Shown here: positions 25,276 through 34,242 of the stretch, one piece after another
How positions within the stretch are numbered: the first letter of the stretch is position 1
Layout: each line of letters opens with the position of its first letter
Assembly (NCBI GenBank): GCA_030606865.1
Contig: JAUWFQ010000004.1
Location: forward strand, 1 to 39,231
Length of the DNA: 39,231 bases
Source: a bacterium
Lineage (GTDB): Bacteria; Fidelibacterota; Marinisomatia; Marinisomatales; JAHJCW01
Direction: 5' to 3'
Position numbers and translations under genes: made by a program
Notes under the pieces: generated by a model
What the model was told of the DNA's origin: nothing
The model's database searches: none
What the model saw: the letters and a program-made list of their open reading frames with translations, nothing else

Positions 25276-28200
25276 TCTACCCAGATATTTTTTTCACCGT
25301 ATTCTTCACGTAATTTTTGTAAAAATAATTTATTTGAAGACACTTTTATATTTTGTGCTAATATTCTTTGGCGAAGCTGACCATTTGAAATATGAAAAAT
25401 CAAACTACAACTTCCTCGGTATTGTTTTGCTAAACTGTACAAACCATCAAGATCAAGTTCCTCGGCTAATTCAGGAGTCAATCTAATATTTACACGTCTT
25501 GATAGTAACTCTCGGCAATTTTCCAAAGGCACAATTTGCTCCGCGATCAATTTTAAATCAGAAAAATCAGATCGAGCAGTGGGTTTCCCCTGAACGAAAA
25601 TAATTTGGTTATTTTCTATCAAATTCTTATAACGTTCATATGTATCACTAAACACTAATATCTCAGCTTGACCACCTAAACAATCTAAATTGAAAAAGGC
25701 CATTTGATTATTTTTTCTATCATAATGACGTCGTAAATCGCGTATTATGCCACCGATTTGAATTTTATCTATTGACCGTAAAGAATTTTTCTCAGAAAAA
25801 TCGAAATTGCTAAATTCTTCCAAATCATCCGCATATTTTAGCAACGGGTGCCCTGATAAATATAATCCCAATACTTCCTTTTCCTGGTCTAAAGATTCTT
25901 GTTCACTCCACTCCTCTACATCCGATAGCGGTGGTTTAATTACTACTTCACTTTCCTCAGAATTTGACATATTAAAAAGTCCAACTTGGTCACTCGAAGC
26001 ATCATCTTGTCTTTGGTGTCCATATTTAAAAGCATTATCAATAGATGCAAACATCTGCGCGCGCGTACCGCTTAGTGAATCCATAGCACCAGCTTTAATT
26101 AAACTTTCCAAAACTTTTTTATTGAGTAAATGAAGATTTACCCGGCTGCATACATCAAAAATATCCGTGTATTTTCCGTCTTTATCCCTTGCTTCTATTA
26201 TTTTTTCCACTGTTTTTGTACCAACATTTTTTACAGCATTTAATCCAAATGAAATGGTTTTATCATCAATAGGCCGAAATTCAACACCCGATACGTTGAT
26301 GTCTGGCGCATTTACCTTAATACCTAATTTTCGACAGTCATTAATCAATATAACAACACGATTACTATTAGACATTTCGCTGGTTAAATTAGCTGACATG
26401 AACTCTGCTGGATAATATGTTTTTAACCACGCAGTCTGATAAGCTATTATCGCATAAGCGGTGGAATGGCTCTTATTAAAACCATATTGCGCAAATTTTT
26501 CAATTAACTCTACAATTTCAGTTACCTTGCTCTTGGTTATACCGCGTCCAACAGCACCTGTAATAAACTTTTCCGTACTTTCTTTCATTAAGTCAGCAAT
26601 TTTTTTGCCCATTGCGCGACGCATAATGTCAGCTTCTGCCATACTAAAACCGCCAATCTCATTTGCAATTTGCATCACTTGTTCTTGATACACAATTATT
26701 CCATGAGTCTCTTCCAAAATAGGTTTTAAATCGGGATGCGGATAAACAATCTTCTTTTTCCCATGCTTTCTATCAATATAATCATTGATGCTATTCATAG
26801 GACCCGGACGATAAAGGGCATTCATTGCGATTAAATCTTCAAGTGCAGTAGGTTTCAATTTTTTTAGGAATTCCCTCATTCCCGATGACTCAAACTGAAA
26901 AATACCTGCAGTCATCCCTTTAGCAAACAGCTTAAATACTTTTGTGTCATCATACTGCAAATTATCTATATCCACTTCTACGCCAAGACGTTTGATTAAT
27001 TTGACAGCTTTATCAATAACTGTTAGGGTTCTAAGTCCTAAAAAGTCCATTTTTAGTAAGCCAAGATCTTCTAACCCCTTCATATCGTATTGACTTGTAA
27101 TATCGCCTTGCGATGATTTATAAAGCGGCACAAAATCTGTCAAATCGCTCGGAGCGATTACGACACCAGCTGCGTGAGTGGAGGCATGACGATTCATTCC
27201 TTCTAAAACCAAGGAATGTTTAATTAGCTCCCTGTACTCTCCATTAGCAAAGTTGTGTAATTCAGGATTTTTTTCTATTGCATCCTCTAAAGTAATATTT
27301 AATTCTTCCGGTATCGCTTTCGCGATTTTATCAATTTCGTTAAAGGGGTAGCTCATCACACGCCCAACATCACGCACAACCTGCCGGGCTTTCATTTTCC
27401 CAAATGTAATAATTTGCGTAACAGAATTTTCACCATACTGTTTTTTGATATAATCAATTACTTCACCGCGCCTTTCTATGCAAAAATCAATATCGATATC
27501 AGGTAGGCTGATGCGCTCGGGATTTAAAAATCTTTCAAAAAGTAAATTATATTTTAAAGGGTCAATAGATGTAATTCCTAAAGCGTAGGAAACTATACTT
27601 CCCGCAGCAGATCCACGACCGGGACCTACCGGAATACCATTTTCTTTAGCATAATTAACAAAATCGGCAGTTATTAAGAAATATCCAGCAAAACCCATAT
27701 CCTTTATAACACCTAATTCATGGTCAAACCGCGATTGAATATCTTCACTAATCGTACCATAGCGTTTGTTCAATCCTTCGATGCACAGTTTATGTAGGTA
27801 ATCATCGGGATTAGAGCTTGTTGAATTATCCGGCATGGGGAAATTTGGTAAATGATATTCACCTAACGGTATGTCCAAATCTATGCTATCTGCGATACGA
27901 CGTGAATTTTCTATTGCACCCGGTATATCACTAAATAATGCATGCATTTCATCTTGAGATTTTAAATAAAACTCATCTGTTGCATACCGCATCCGATTTG
28001 GATCATTCCTTTCTTTTCCAGTTGCAAGACAAATATGAATATCATGAGCATCATAATGTTCCTTTTTCGCATAATGCGCATCATTTGTTGCGACAATCGG
28101 AAGATCAATTTCTTCTGCAAGACGTTTTGTATTTGTAATGTTAATTTGCTCTTCAGGAATTCGATGGTTCTGCACTTCAAGGTAGAATCGTCCCGGGAAA

Positions 28201-28697
28201 ATTTCTGCAAATTCAAGAGCAGCTTTCTTAGCTCCATCAAAATCATTTTTGACTAATTTTTCAGGTATCTCCCCCTTCAAACAGGCAGATAACGCAATTA
28301 AACCGTCACTGTGTTTCCTTAATAATTCTTTATCGATACGGGGACGATAATAAAATCCATCTAAGTAACCATAGGTTACTAATTTCATTAGGTTTTTATA
28401 TCCGGTATAATCTTTTGCTAATAAAATTAAATGATTATTCTCTCTACCTAATTGACCGCTCTTTTCTGTTCTTTTCCCTTTAGCTACATATACTTCACTA
28501 CCTATAATTGGTTTGATTCCTTTCTTTTTTGCAGCTTTATAAAATTGTATAGCGCTAAACATATTACCATGTTCAGTTAGTGCAATGCTATCCATCCCTA
28601 GCGCGATTATAGTCTCGAGCATAACATCAATGTTTTGCGCACCATCAAGCAAACTATAATCCGAGTGATTATGCAGATGTACGAAATCGGAAGCCAT
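25272..28697 (-). CDS. dnaE: DNA polymerase III alpha subunit
   Basis: The replicative polymerase, 1141 residues, DnaE1 type. PHP domain at the N terminus (FVHLHNHSDYSLLDGA, 5-20, with the metal-binding HLHxHSxYS pattern; ALTEHGNMF), palm with the catalytic PDIDIDF (399-405; Asp400 and Asp402), the GPGRGSAAGS motif, fingers with MGKKIADLM and FNKSHSTAYA, then tandem HhH (VGTKTVEKI), OB fold and a C-terminal domain. No intein or frameshift. The gene sits unusually within a coupled run of translation genes: its ATG overlaps the UbiA-family stop by one base and its own stop overlaps dtd. Confidence 0.98.
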   Translation of the reverse strand: MASDFVHLHNHSDYSLLDGAQNIDVMLETIIALGMDSIALTEHGNMFSAIQFYKAAKKKGIKPIIGSEVYVAKGKRTEKSGQLGRENNHLILLAKDYTGYKNLMKLVTYGYLDGFYYRPRIDKELLRKHSDGLIALSACLKGEIPEKLVKNDFDGAKKAALEFAEIFPGRFYLEVQNHRIPEEQINITNTKRLAEEIDLPIVATNDAHYAKKEHYDAHDIHICLATGKERNDPNRMRYATDEFYLKSQDEMHALFSDIPGAIENSRRIADSIDLDIPLGEYHLPNFPMPDNSTSSNPDDYLHKLCIEGLNKRYGTISEDIQSRFDHELGVIKDMGFAGYFLITADFVNYAKENGIPVGPGRGSAAGSIVSYALGITSIDPLKYNLLFERFLNPERISLPDIDIDFCIERRGEVIDYIKKQYGENSVTQIITFGKMKARQVVRDVGRVMSYPFNEIDKIAKAIPEELNITLEDAIEKNPELHNFANGEYRELIKHSLVLEGMNRHASTHAAGVVIAPSDLTDFVPLYKSSQGDITSQYDMKGLEDLGLLKMDFLGLRTLTVIDKAVKLIKRLGVEVDIDNLQYDDTKVFKLFAKGMTAGIFQFESSGMREFLKKLKPTALEDLIAMNALYRPGPMNSINDYIDRKHGKKKIVYPHPDLKPILEETHGIIVYQEQVMQIANEIGGFSMAEADIMRRAMGKKIADLMKESTEKFITGAVGRGITKSKVTEIVELIEKFAQYGFNKSHSTAYAIIAYQTAWLKTYYPAEFMSANLTSEMSNSNRVVILINDCRKLGIKVNAPDINVSGVEFRPIDDKTISFGLNAVKNVGTKTVEKIIEARDKDGKYTDIFDVCSRVNLHLLNKKVLESLIKAGAMDSLSGTRAQMFASIDNAFKYGHQRQDDASSDQVGLFNMSNSEESEVVIKPPLSDVEEWSEQESLDQEKEVLGLYLSGHPLLKYADDLEEFSNFDFSEKNSLRSIDKIQIGGIIRDLRRHYDRKNNQMAFFNLDCLGGQAEILVFSDTYERYKNLIENNQIIFVQGKPTARSDFSDLKLIAEQIVPLENCRELLSRRVNIRLTPELAEELDLDGLYSLAKQYRGSCSLIFHISNGQLRQRILAQNIKVSSNKLFLQKLREEYGEKNIWVE

Positions 28698-29536
28698 TAC
28701 ATTGACCCCAGCCAGACAGCCAAAACACCGGCAATTGTACTAAGTTTTAGTAATTTTGCGACACGTTTTGCACTAGTAATTGTCGGAAATTTCATCATTG
28801 AAAATACAGTTATTACCAAAGGAATCTCAACGCCAAATAACACAAAAATTATATACCAATAATTATATGTGCCTATTACAAAAGGAATAATAGCACCGAT
28901 ACCAATAAGTATTGCAAAAACAGATACTAAAACCCAAGCTTTTTTCACACCTACTACAATTGGAAATGTTTTCAGCTTAGCTTTTTGGTCTCCTACCACA
29001 TCGCTAATATCCTTAACAAGTTCTCTTACAATTGTTAAACCAAAAGCTAATAATGCCGGTATTATCATTGCTTCCAAATTTTGTAAAGCAGCACCCGCGA
29101 ACAAAAATGTTAATCCCAAAATGAGTGAAATAATAAAGTTGCCCGCTAAAGGCATACCTTTAAACCAGATACTGTAAAATATCATCATAGGTAACGCAAT
29201 CGCAACTGCGATAAAAGTAGCCGTGAATGGTAATATAAAGGCTAAGACGGTACCGATAATAAATAAAATAATAGCTAAGAATAATGCAGTTTGTGGTTTT
29301 ACATCGCCTGTAACCAAGGGTCGATTTGGTTGATTGATTTTGTCGGTTTCTAAATCGAAGTAATCGTTTATTGCGTTGGCAGCAGCATTATAACAAACCA
29401 CAACGATTAATGCGGTAAACCACACTGAGACCTTACCTGTTTGCTTTAAAATTGATGCGGTAATAATTACTGCAAAAGCACCAATGGTGAGGTTCAAAGG
29501 ACGTAAAATTATTATATGCGCGATTAGTTTCTTCAT
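28697..29536 (-). CDS. UbiA-family prenyltransferase, geranylgeranylglycerol-phosphate geranylgeranyltransferase-like
   Basis: 279-residue integral membrane enzyme with about eight to nine transmembrane helices. The two Asp-rich prenyl-diphosphate/Mg sites are intact: NDYFDLETD (57-65) and DISDVVGD (176-183). The run DKINQPNRPLVTG and the RELVKD..GD...KTFPIVVG pattern resemble the UbiA subgroup annotated as digeranylgeranylglyceryl phosphate synthase more than UbiA (4-hydroxybenzoate) or MenA, but I cannot place it by alignment here. Either a polyprenyl lipid or a quinone precursor may be the product. It overlaps prmC by four bases and dnaE by one, so it is embedded in a coupled operon of unrelated functions. 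Confidence 0.82.
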   Translation of the reverse strand: MKKLIAHIIILRPLNLTIGAFAVIITASILKQTGKVSVWFTALIVVVCYNAAANAINDYFDLETDKINQPNRPLVTGDVKPQTALFLAIILFIIGTVLAFILPFTATFIAVAIALPMMIFYSIWFKGMPLAGNFIISLILGLTFLFAGAALQNLEAMIIPALLAFGLTIVRELVKDISDVVGDQKAKLKTFPIVVGVKKAWVLVSVFAILIGIGAIIPFVIGTYNYWYIIFVLFGVEIPLVITVFSMMKFPTITSAKRVAKLLKLSTIAGVLAVWLGSM

Positions 29537-30411
29537 ACAACTTGAGCTATTAATACACGATCATCACTGTTATAATCTTTAATTAATTCAACATTTTTAA
29601 ATTTATCATTCGAAAATATTTGCATAGCTTTTTTAGGATGTTCACCTAAACCGACCTCAAGAAAAAGCCAACCCTTCAAGTTTATTATTTTTTTACTTAT
29701 TTCCGAAATTTTATGGTAAAAAATTAATCCATTTGCTGAATCTGTTAAAGCAGAATTAGGTTCAAAATTCTTTACATCCGGCATCAATGATTCTATTTCT
29801 TTTTGAGGAATATAGGGGGGGTTGGAGATAACAACATCATATTTCCCTTCAATTCTATTTTTAAATAAATCAAGTTGTGAAAAAATTACATTTCCAATTT
29901 TCAACGTTTTAGCATTTAATTGCGCTACTTCAATTGCTTTAATTGAATTGTCAATGCCTGTAATTTTTGCGTTCGGTAATTCTTGACCCAAAGCTAATGC
30001 CAAACAACCAGAACCTGTTCCTATATCTAATATTGAAATATTTTTATTTTTACCTATGGTTTCTATAAGCACATCAATCAACTTTTCGCTCTCGGGGCGA
30101 GGGATCAATACGTCAGGTGTTACCTTGAGTATCAAATTATAGAATCCGGCTTTGCCGGTTATATATTGTATCGGTTCCCGATTTTTTCTCCGTTGCACCC
30201 ATTCTCTAAGTTTTACAAGTTGTAGTTTTGCGATTGTTTCTTCAAATCGTAGATATAGGTCAACCCGGCTGCATTCCAAAATATCCTGAAGTAATAGTTC
30301 TATTTCCTTACGTGGATTATCAAAATCATTATCAGAAAAATATTGCTCACCCCATTTTATAAGGTCAATCACCCGCCAAATTTTCTGTGAATTGCGGGCG
30401 GTGGGTATCAA
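29533..30411 (-). CDS. prmC: Peptide chain release factor N5-glutamine methyltransferase
   Basis: Methylates the glutamine of the release-factor GGQ motif. 292 residues: N-terminal helical domain (19-90, ending in REPIQYITGKAGFYNL), a beta hairpin with TPDVLIPRPESEKL, SAM-binding LDIGTGSGCLALALG (128-142) and the catalytic NPPY (197-200). Its target, prfA, is directly upstream. The start is a TTG immediately after the prfA stop (TAATTG), preceded by an SD-like AAAGGCGAA inside prfA; a GTG 13 codons later is less well supported. Confidence 0.95.
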   Translation of the reverse strand: MIPTARNSQKIWRVIDLIKWGEQYFSDNDFDNPRKEIELLLQDILECSRVDLYLRFEETIAKLQLVKLREWVQRRKNREPIQYITGKAGFYNLILKVTPDVLIPRPESEKLIDVLIETIGKNKNISILDIGTGSGCLALALGQELPNAKITGIDNSIKAIEVAQLNAKTLKIGNVIFSQLDLFKNRIEGKYDVVISNPPYIPQKEIESLMPDVKNFEPNSALTDSANGLIFYHKISEISKKIINLKGWLFLEVGLGEHPKKAMQIFSNDKFKNVELIKDYNSDDRVLIAQVV

Positions 30412-31473
30412 TTATTCGCCTTTTAGACTTTCTTGCTGTTCGGCAATACGCAATTGGTCTATCATTTCAGAAATGTCACCATCTAGCATCGCTTCGAGTT
30501 GATATGCAGTATAATTAATACGATGATCAGTGATGCGCCCTTGCGGAAAATTATAGGTCCGTATCTTTGCGGATCGGTCTCCGGTAGAAACCAAAGTTTT
30601 GCGTTCTTTTGCACGCTCGGAAGCAATTCTTTCTTCCTCCGCAGCAAGCAAACGTGAACGTAATACTTTCAACGCAGAGGCACGATTTTTATGCTGAGAG
30701 CTTTCATCCTGACAGGTAACTACTAAACCAGTTGGAAGATGAGTTATACGAATAGCGGATTCAGTTTTATTTACATGCTGACCTCCGGCTCCACTTGCAC
30801 GATAAGTATCAATCTTGAGATCTTCATTGCGTACTTCAATATCTGCTTCTTCAGCTTCCGGCAAAATAGCAACGGTAGCAGCTGAGGTGTGAACTCTGCC
30901 ACTAGCCTCAGTCTTTGGCACACGCTGTACTCGGTGAACACCACTTTCGTACTTCATCTTGCCATAAGCACCTTTACCAGCTACAGAAAATACAATTTCC
31001 TTAAATCCGCCAATACCGGTACCATTGGCATCCATAACATGATATTGCCAATTGGATCGTTCGGCAAAACGTGAATACATTCTAAATAGATCTGAAACGA
31101 ACAGAGCTGCTTCATCCCCTCCGGTACCGGCTCGTATTTCAACGATTATATTTTTATCATCATTCGAATCTTTTGGTATAAGCAATATTTTTAACTTTTC
31201 CTCACACTTCTGAAGTTCTAGTTCAGTATTTGGCAAATCGTCTTTGGCAATTTCTTTTAACTCTTCATCATCGCCACTCAGTATATCTTGATATTCTTCA
31301 ACCTGCTTATTAAGAGCAACATACTCTCTCGCTTGATTTACTATATCTTCTATTGAGCTGCGCTCTTTAGAAATTTCGATGACTTTTGAATTATCGGCAA
31401 GGATTTCAGGATCAGTCAATGATTTTTCAAGCGCTTCGAAACGGTTAATTATTTGCTGTAGTTTTTTTATCAT
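30412..31473 (-). CDS. prfA: Peptide chain release factor 1
   Basis: Class I release factor for UAA/UAG. 353 residues, as usual. The peptidyl-tRNA hydrolysis loop GAGGQHVN has GGQ at 230-232, with Gln232 the PrmC target. The codon-recognition tripeptide PxT is PKT (186-188, [14 protein letters not shown]); RF1 rather than RF2 follows from this and from the absence of SPF and of any programmed frameshift. N-terminal helical domain 1-100. Its ATG overlaps the DUF1385 stop by four bases. Confidence 0.97.
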   Translation of the reverse strand: MIKKLQQIINRFEALEKSLTDPEILADNSKVIEISKERSSIEDIVNQAREYVALNKQVEEYQDILSGDDEELKEIAKDDLPNTELELQKCEEKLKILLIPKDSNDDKNIIVEIRAGTGGDEAALFVSDLFRMYSRFAERSNWQYHVMDANGTGIGGFKEIVFSVAGKGAYGKMKYESGVHRVQRVPKTEASGRVHTSAATVAILPEAEEADIEVRNEDLKIDTYRASGAGGQHVNKTESAIRITHLPTGLVVTCQDESSQHKNRASALKVLRSRLLAAEEERIASERAKERKTLVSTGDRSAKIRTYNFPQGRITDHRINYTAYQLEAMLDGDISEMIDQLRIAEQQESLKGE

Positions 31474-32411
31474 CCGATTGCTTCTGCTACATATTTTTTA
31501 CCGATGACATCTTTATATCTGTCACCGAATGCTGACTTTAATGATTCAATCGCCACTTCTACCATTTCATCTTCCGGTTCTTTGGTGGTGATATGTTGTA
31601 ACCATAATCCCGGCGCTCTTAGCATACGGAAGATTATATTATCGCCATTGCGGGCGCTAATTTTTAATACTTCATAGCCGATACCGGCTACTAAGGGCAT
31701 CATCAGCAAATGTAATAGGATTCTTGAAACAACGGTAAGACTACCAAAAAAACCTATAAAAACAGTGTCGATTACCGAGAAAATAAGTATAGCTGAAATC
31801 ATTACAATAAATAAAAAACTTGTTCCACAACGCGGGTGTTGAGTTGGAAAAGATTGAGCATTTTTTACTGTAACTGCCTTACCTGATTCAAAATTATATA
31901 CAACGCGGTGTTCTGCTCCGTGATATTGAAAAAGTCTTTTCACGTCTTTCATAAATGATATTAAAACTAAGTACAATATGAAAAAGGCAATCCGAAAAAA
32001 ACCGGCTATTAGATTGAACAAAAATGCATCCTTACTAACTAAAAACAATTTTGTTGTTATCCAATATGGTGCTGCCATAAAAAGTGCAAGTGCTAAAAGT
32101 ATTGCAGTAGAAGTAGTAAAAAATCCTGCCAATTTACCTGGTTCTTTCTTTTTATCTTTTTCCGGCGTGGCTATTTCGGCTGACCATTGTAATGTTCGCA
32201 TCCCCATTTTTAACGCTTCAAAAAGCGATATCATTCCACGCAGTACCGGTTTTTTCCATGTCTTGCTTTTTTCTGCCTTTGAGGTGAAATCATGCCTATC
32301 AATATGGATTGTTCCGTTCTCATCGCGGACAGCGGTCGCATATGCTCCTGGAACGCGCATCATCACACCTTCTATCACAGCTTGTCCACCAACCAAAATC
32401 GACGGTTTCAT
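31470..32411 (-). CDS. DUF1385 membrane protein
   Basis: About 313 residues. The family signature [14 protein letters not shown] stands near the N terminus, followed by [22 protein letters not shown], then four predicted membrane segments (about 95-115, 130-155, 195-225 and 230-250) with the conserved [15 protein letters not shown] and HPRCGTSF between them. Such proteins (YqhQ-like) commonly sit between rpmE and prfA/prmC, just as here; molecular function is unknown. I take the ATG at 32411 because the family starts only a few residues before GGQAV; an in-frame ATG at 32444 has a closely spaced GGAAG and is possible. Confidence 0.88.
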   Translation of the reverse strand: MKPSILVGGQAVIEGVMMRVPGAYATAVRDENGTIHIDRHDFTSKAEKSKTWKKPVLRGMISLFEALKMGMRTLQWSAEIATPEKDKKKEPGKLAGFFTTSTAILLALALFMAAPYWITTKLFLVSKDAFLFNLIAGFFRIAFFILYLVLISFMKDVKRLFQYHGAEHRVVYNFESGKAVTVKNAQSFPTQHPRCGTSFLFIVMISAILIFSVIDTVFIGFFGSLTVVSRILLHLLMMPLVAGIGYEVLKISARNGDNIIFRMLRAPGLWLQHITTKEPEDEMVEVAIESLKSAFGDRYKDVIGKKYVAEAIG

Positions 32412-32496
32412 TAATGTATTAATTATAATATTTTTTATAAACATATCTTCCGCTTAATCTTTATCAATATAATCACTAACAATACTCAAAGATACA

Positions 32497-32537
32497 AAAA
32501 GGACTTCTATCTTTCGAATAAAAACAGAAGTCCTTTT
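32497..32537 (-). terminator. Intrinsic terminator after rpmE
   Basis: A 12-bp perfect stem, AAAAGGACTTCT / AGAAGTCCTTTT with a 17-base loop, just past the rpmE stop; on the minus strand the stem ends CCTTTTTG, giving a T run. It suggests rpmE is mainly monocistronic, with partial read-through or a separate promoter for DUF1385. Confidence 0.75.
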
Positions 32538-32547
32538 CAATATTTTG

Positions 32548-32757
32548 CTACTTAGCTTGGCGTTTTCCGTATTTTCTCTCAAATTTTTCGATTCTACCGG
32601 CAGTATCAACTAATTTTTGCTTACCGGAAAAGAACGGATGACAAACGTTACAAATATCAATCCGTTGATCGCCAATAGCACTATAAACCTTAAATGTATT
32701 ACCGCATGCACAACGCACGGTTCCAAGTTTGTATTCAGGATGTATTTTTTCTTTCAT
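32548..32757 (-). CDS. rpmE: Ribosomal protein L31, zinc-binding form
   Basis: Large-subunit ribosomal protein, 69 residues from the ATG at 32757, which is preceded by GGAG; an in-frame upstream start at 32778 would add seven atypical residues. MKEKIHPEY begins the family. The zinc cysteines C16, C18, C36 and C39 ([15 protein letters not shown]) are all present, so this is the C+ form, which serves as a zinc store in many bacteria. [25 protein letters not shown] is the usual C terminus. Confidence 0.97.
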   Translation of the reverse strand: MKEKIHPEYKLGTVRCACGNTFKVYSAIGDQRIDICNVCHPFFSGKQKLVDTAGRIEKFERKYGKRQAK

Positions 32758-32910
32758 CGATTCTCCGGTTCTATTCAATTACCATAATAAATAATTATAT
32801 AAAAATTCTCCGATTTACGGGGGCAGAGTTTAACGAAATAAAAATAAAAATCCTTGTAATATTTTATTAGCTGTATGATGAATATTGGTGTCACATTACA
32901 CAAAAATATT

Positions 32911-32928
32911 TTATTCAAATTTGAATAA
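32911..32928. promoter_or_regulatory. Perfect 18-base palindrome in divergent promoter region
   Basis: TTATTCAAATTTGAATAA lies in the 270-base spacer between rpmE and the aminotransferase gene, about 100 bases from the latter. A perfect palindrome of this length suggests a dimeric regulator's site or promoter element. A smaller dyad GTGT-CACATT-ACAC (32888-32901) lies beside it. The rest of the spacer is AT-rich with no recognisable gene or RNA. Confidence 0.4.
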
Positions 32929-33027
32929 TTATGGTTTAATTTTTAAGATTACTGTAATTTTCACTTAGTTAGTTTCAAACTTTATTAATAACAGTATTTA
33001 AGTTTATTATAATAAGAATAAAAAATT

Positions 33028-34242
33028 ATGAGCATTAGTCAAATCGCAAGAAGTCTTACTCCTTCCGCTACATTAAAACTAAATGAAAAAGCCACAATTT
33101 TGCGCCAGAAAGGCGATCCGGTTATTCATTTAGGTGGTGGAGAACCTAAAAGCAAAGCTCCTTTTGATGCTATTTTAGCAACTACCGGATTGTTAGATTC
33201 GGGAGAAATTAGATATTCTCCTCCAGATGGTACTGTAGCGATGAAAAAAGCAATTATCCGTTATACGGAAGAACACTACAATCGCTTAGTCGAACCTCGA
33301 CAAATCATTGCATCTAACGGTGCTAAACAGTCAATCATGGTAGCCTTGCAAGCTATTCTAAATCCCCACGAAGAAGTTATTTTCCCAACTCCCTATTGGG
33401 TGAGTTATCCTGATATGGTAAAACTTTGTCAGGGCGTACCGATATCTGTTTTACCCGAAGATGGAACATTTTATCCAAAAATATCTGATATAGAAGAGAA
33501 TGTAGGTTCTTACACAAAAGCAGTTATAATTAACAGTCCCAACAATCCGACCGGAGCTGCTTATTCTGAAGAATTTATTTCTGATATCATTGATTTTTGC
33601 AAAAAACGAGATTTATATCTAATAATGGATGATATTTATAATCGTTTAGTCTTTGATAACCGCAAACCAAGCAATTGTTTCGACTATATAAAGGAATTTG
33701 GTGATAACTCCAAGTTCATTTTAATCAATGGAGTATCAAAACAATATGCCATGACTGGGTTCAGAATTGGTTGGGCAATTGGTAATAAAAATCTAATAGA
33801 AGTAATGACAAATATTCAAAGTCATCAAACTTCGGGACCGCCGACGATATCGCAAAAAGCGGCTATAGGAGCAATAAATGGTGTTCAATCTTCAGTTGAA
33901 AATCTTCGAGAAGCATTAGAAAACCGAAGAAATATTATGATTGACAATCTGAATTCATTTGATGGACTAAAAGTAACAAAGCCAGATGGCACATTTTATT
34001 GCTTCGTAGATTTTAGCCATTATAATCCCAACTCCGTTGAACTATCAGAATTGCTCCTTGATAAAGTACAAGTTATAACAGTCCCCGGCTTGGCCTTTGG
34101 CCTTGATGGATATTTACGATTGAGTTATTGTGGGGGAGTAAATGATATAAGAGAAGGAATTGAAAGGATTCAGTGGGTACTCGATCCTGATGCTCCTAAT
34201 GAATTATACATTGGTGAACGTAAATTAGTGAGGGACTGGTAA
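33028..34242 (+). CDS. Class I/II aminotransferase, aspartate aminotransferase-like
   Basis: PLP-dependent aminotransferase of the aspartate aminotransferase I-gamma kind, predicted to interconvert aspartate and oxaloacetate with glutamate/2-oxoglutarate. 404 residues with IHLGGGEP..., the PLP-contact SNGAKQSI (96-103), the NSPNNPTGA motif (169-177), MDDIYNRL, the Schiff-base Lys238 in NGVSKQYAMTGFRIGW and the C-terminal LRLSYCGG, which carries the substrate-carboxylate arginine. The stop overlaps the ATG of pckA by one base, coupling it to oxaloacetate metabolism. Confidence 0.9.
   Translation: MSISQIARSLTPSATLKLNEKATILRQKGDPVIHLGGGEPKSKAPFDAILATTGLLDSGEIRYSPPDGTVAMKKAIIRYTEEHYNRLVEPRQIIASNGAKQSIMVALQAILNPHEEVIFPTPYWVSYPDMVKLCQGVPISVLPEDGTFYPKISDIEENVGSYTKAVIINSPNNPTGAAYSEEFISDIIDFCKKRDLYLIMDDIYNRLVFDNRKPSNCFDYIKEFGDNSKFILINGVSKQYAMTGFRIGWAIGNKNLIEVMTNIQSHQTSGPPTISQKAAIGAINGVQSSVENLREALENRRNIMIDNLNSFDGLKVTKPDGTFYCFVDFSHYNPNSVELSELLLDKVQVITVPGLAFGLDGYLRLSYCGGVNDIREGIERIQWVLDPDAPNELYIGERKLVRDW

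Noticed and set aside
30910-30918. PKT instead of PAT/PVT in the RF1 codon-recognition motif as a sign of altered stop-codon use
   Set aside because: The middle position of PxT varies among bacterial RF1 proteins, and genes in the window end with TAA, TAG and TGA, so nothing suggests recoding.
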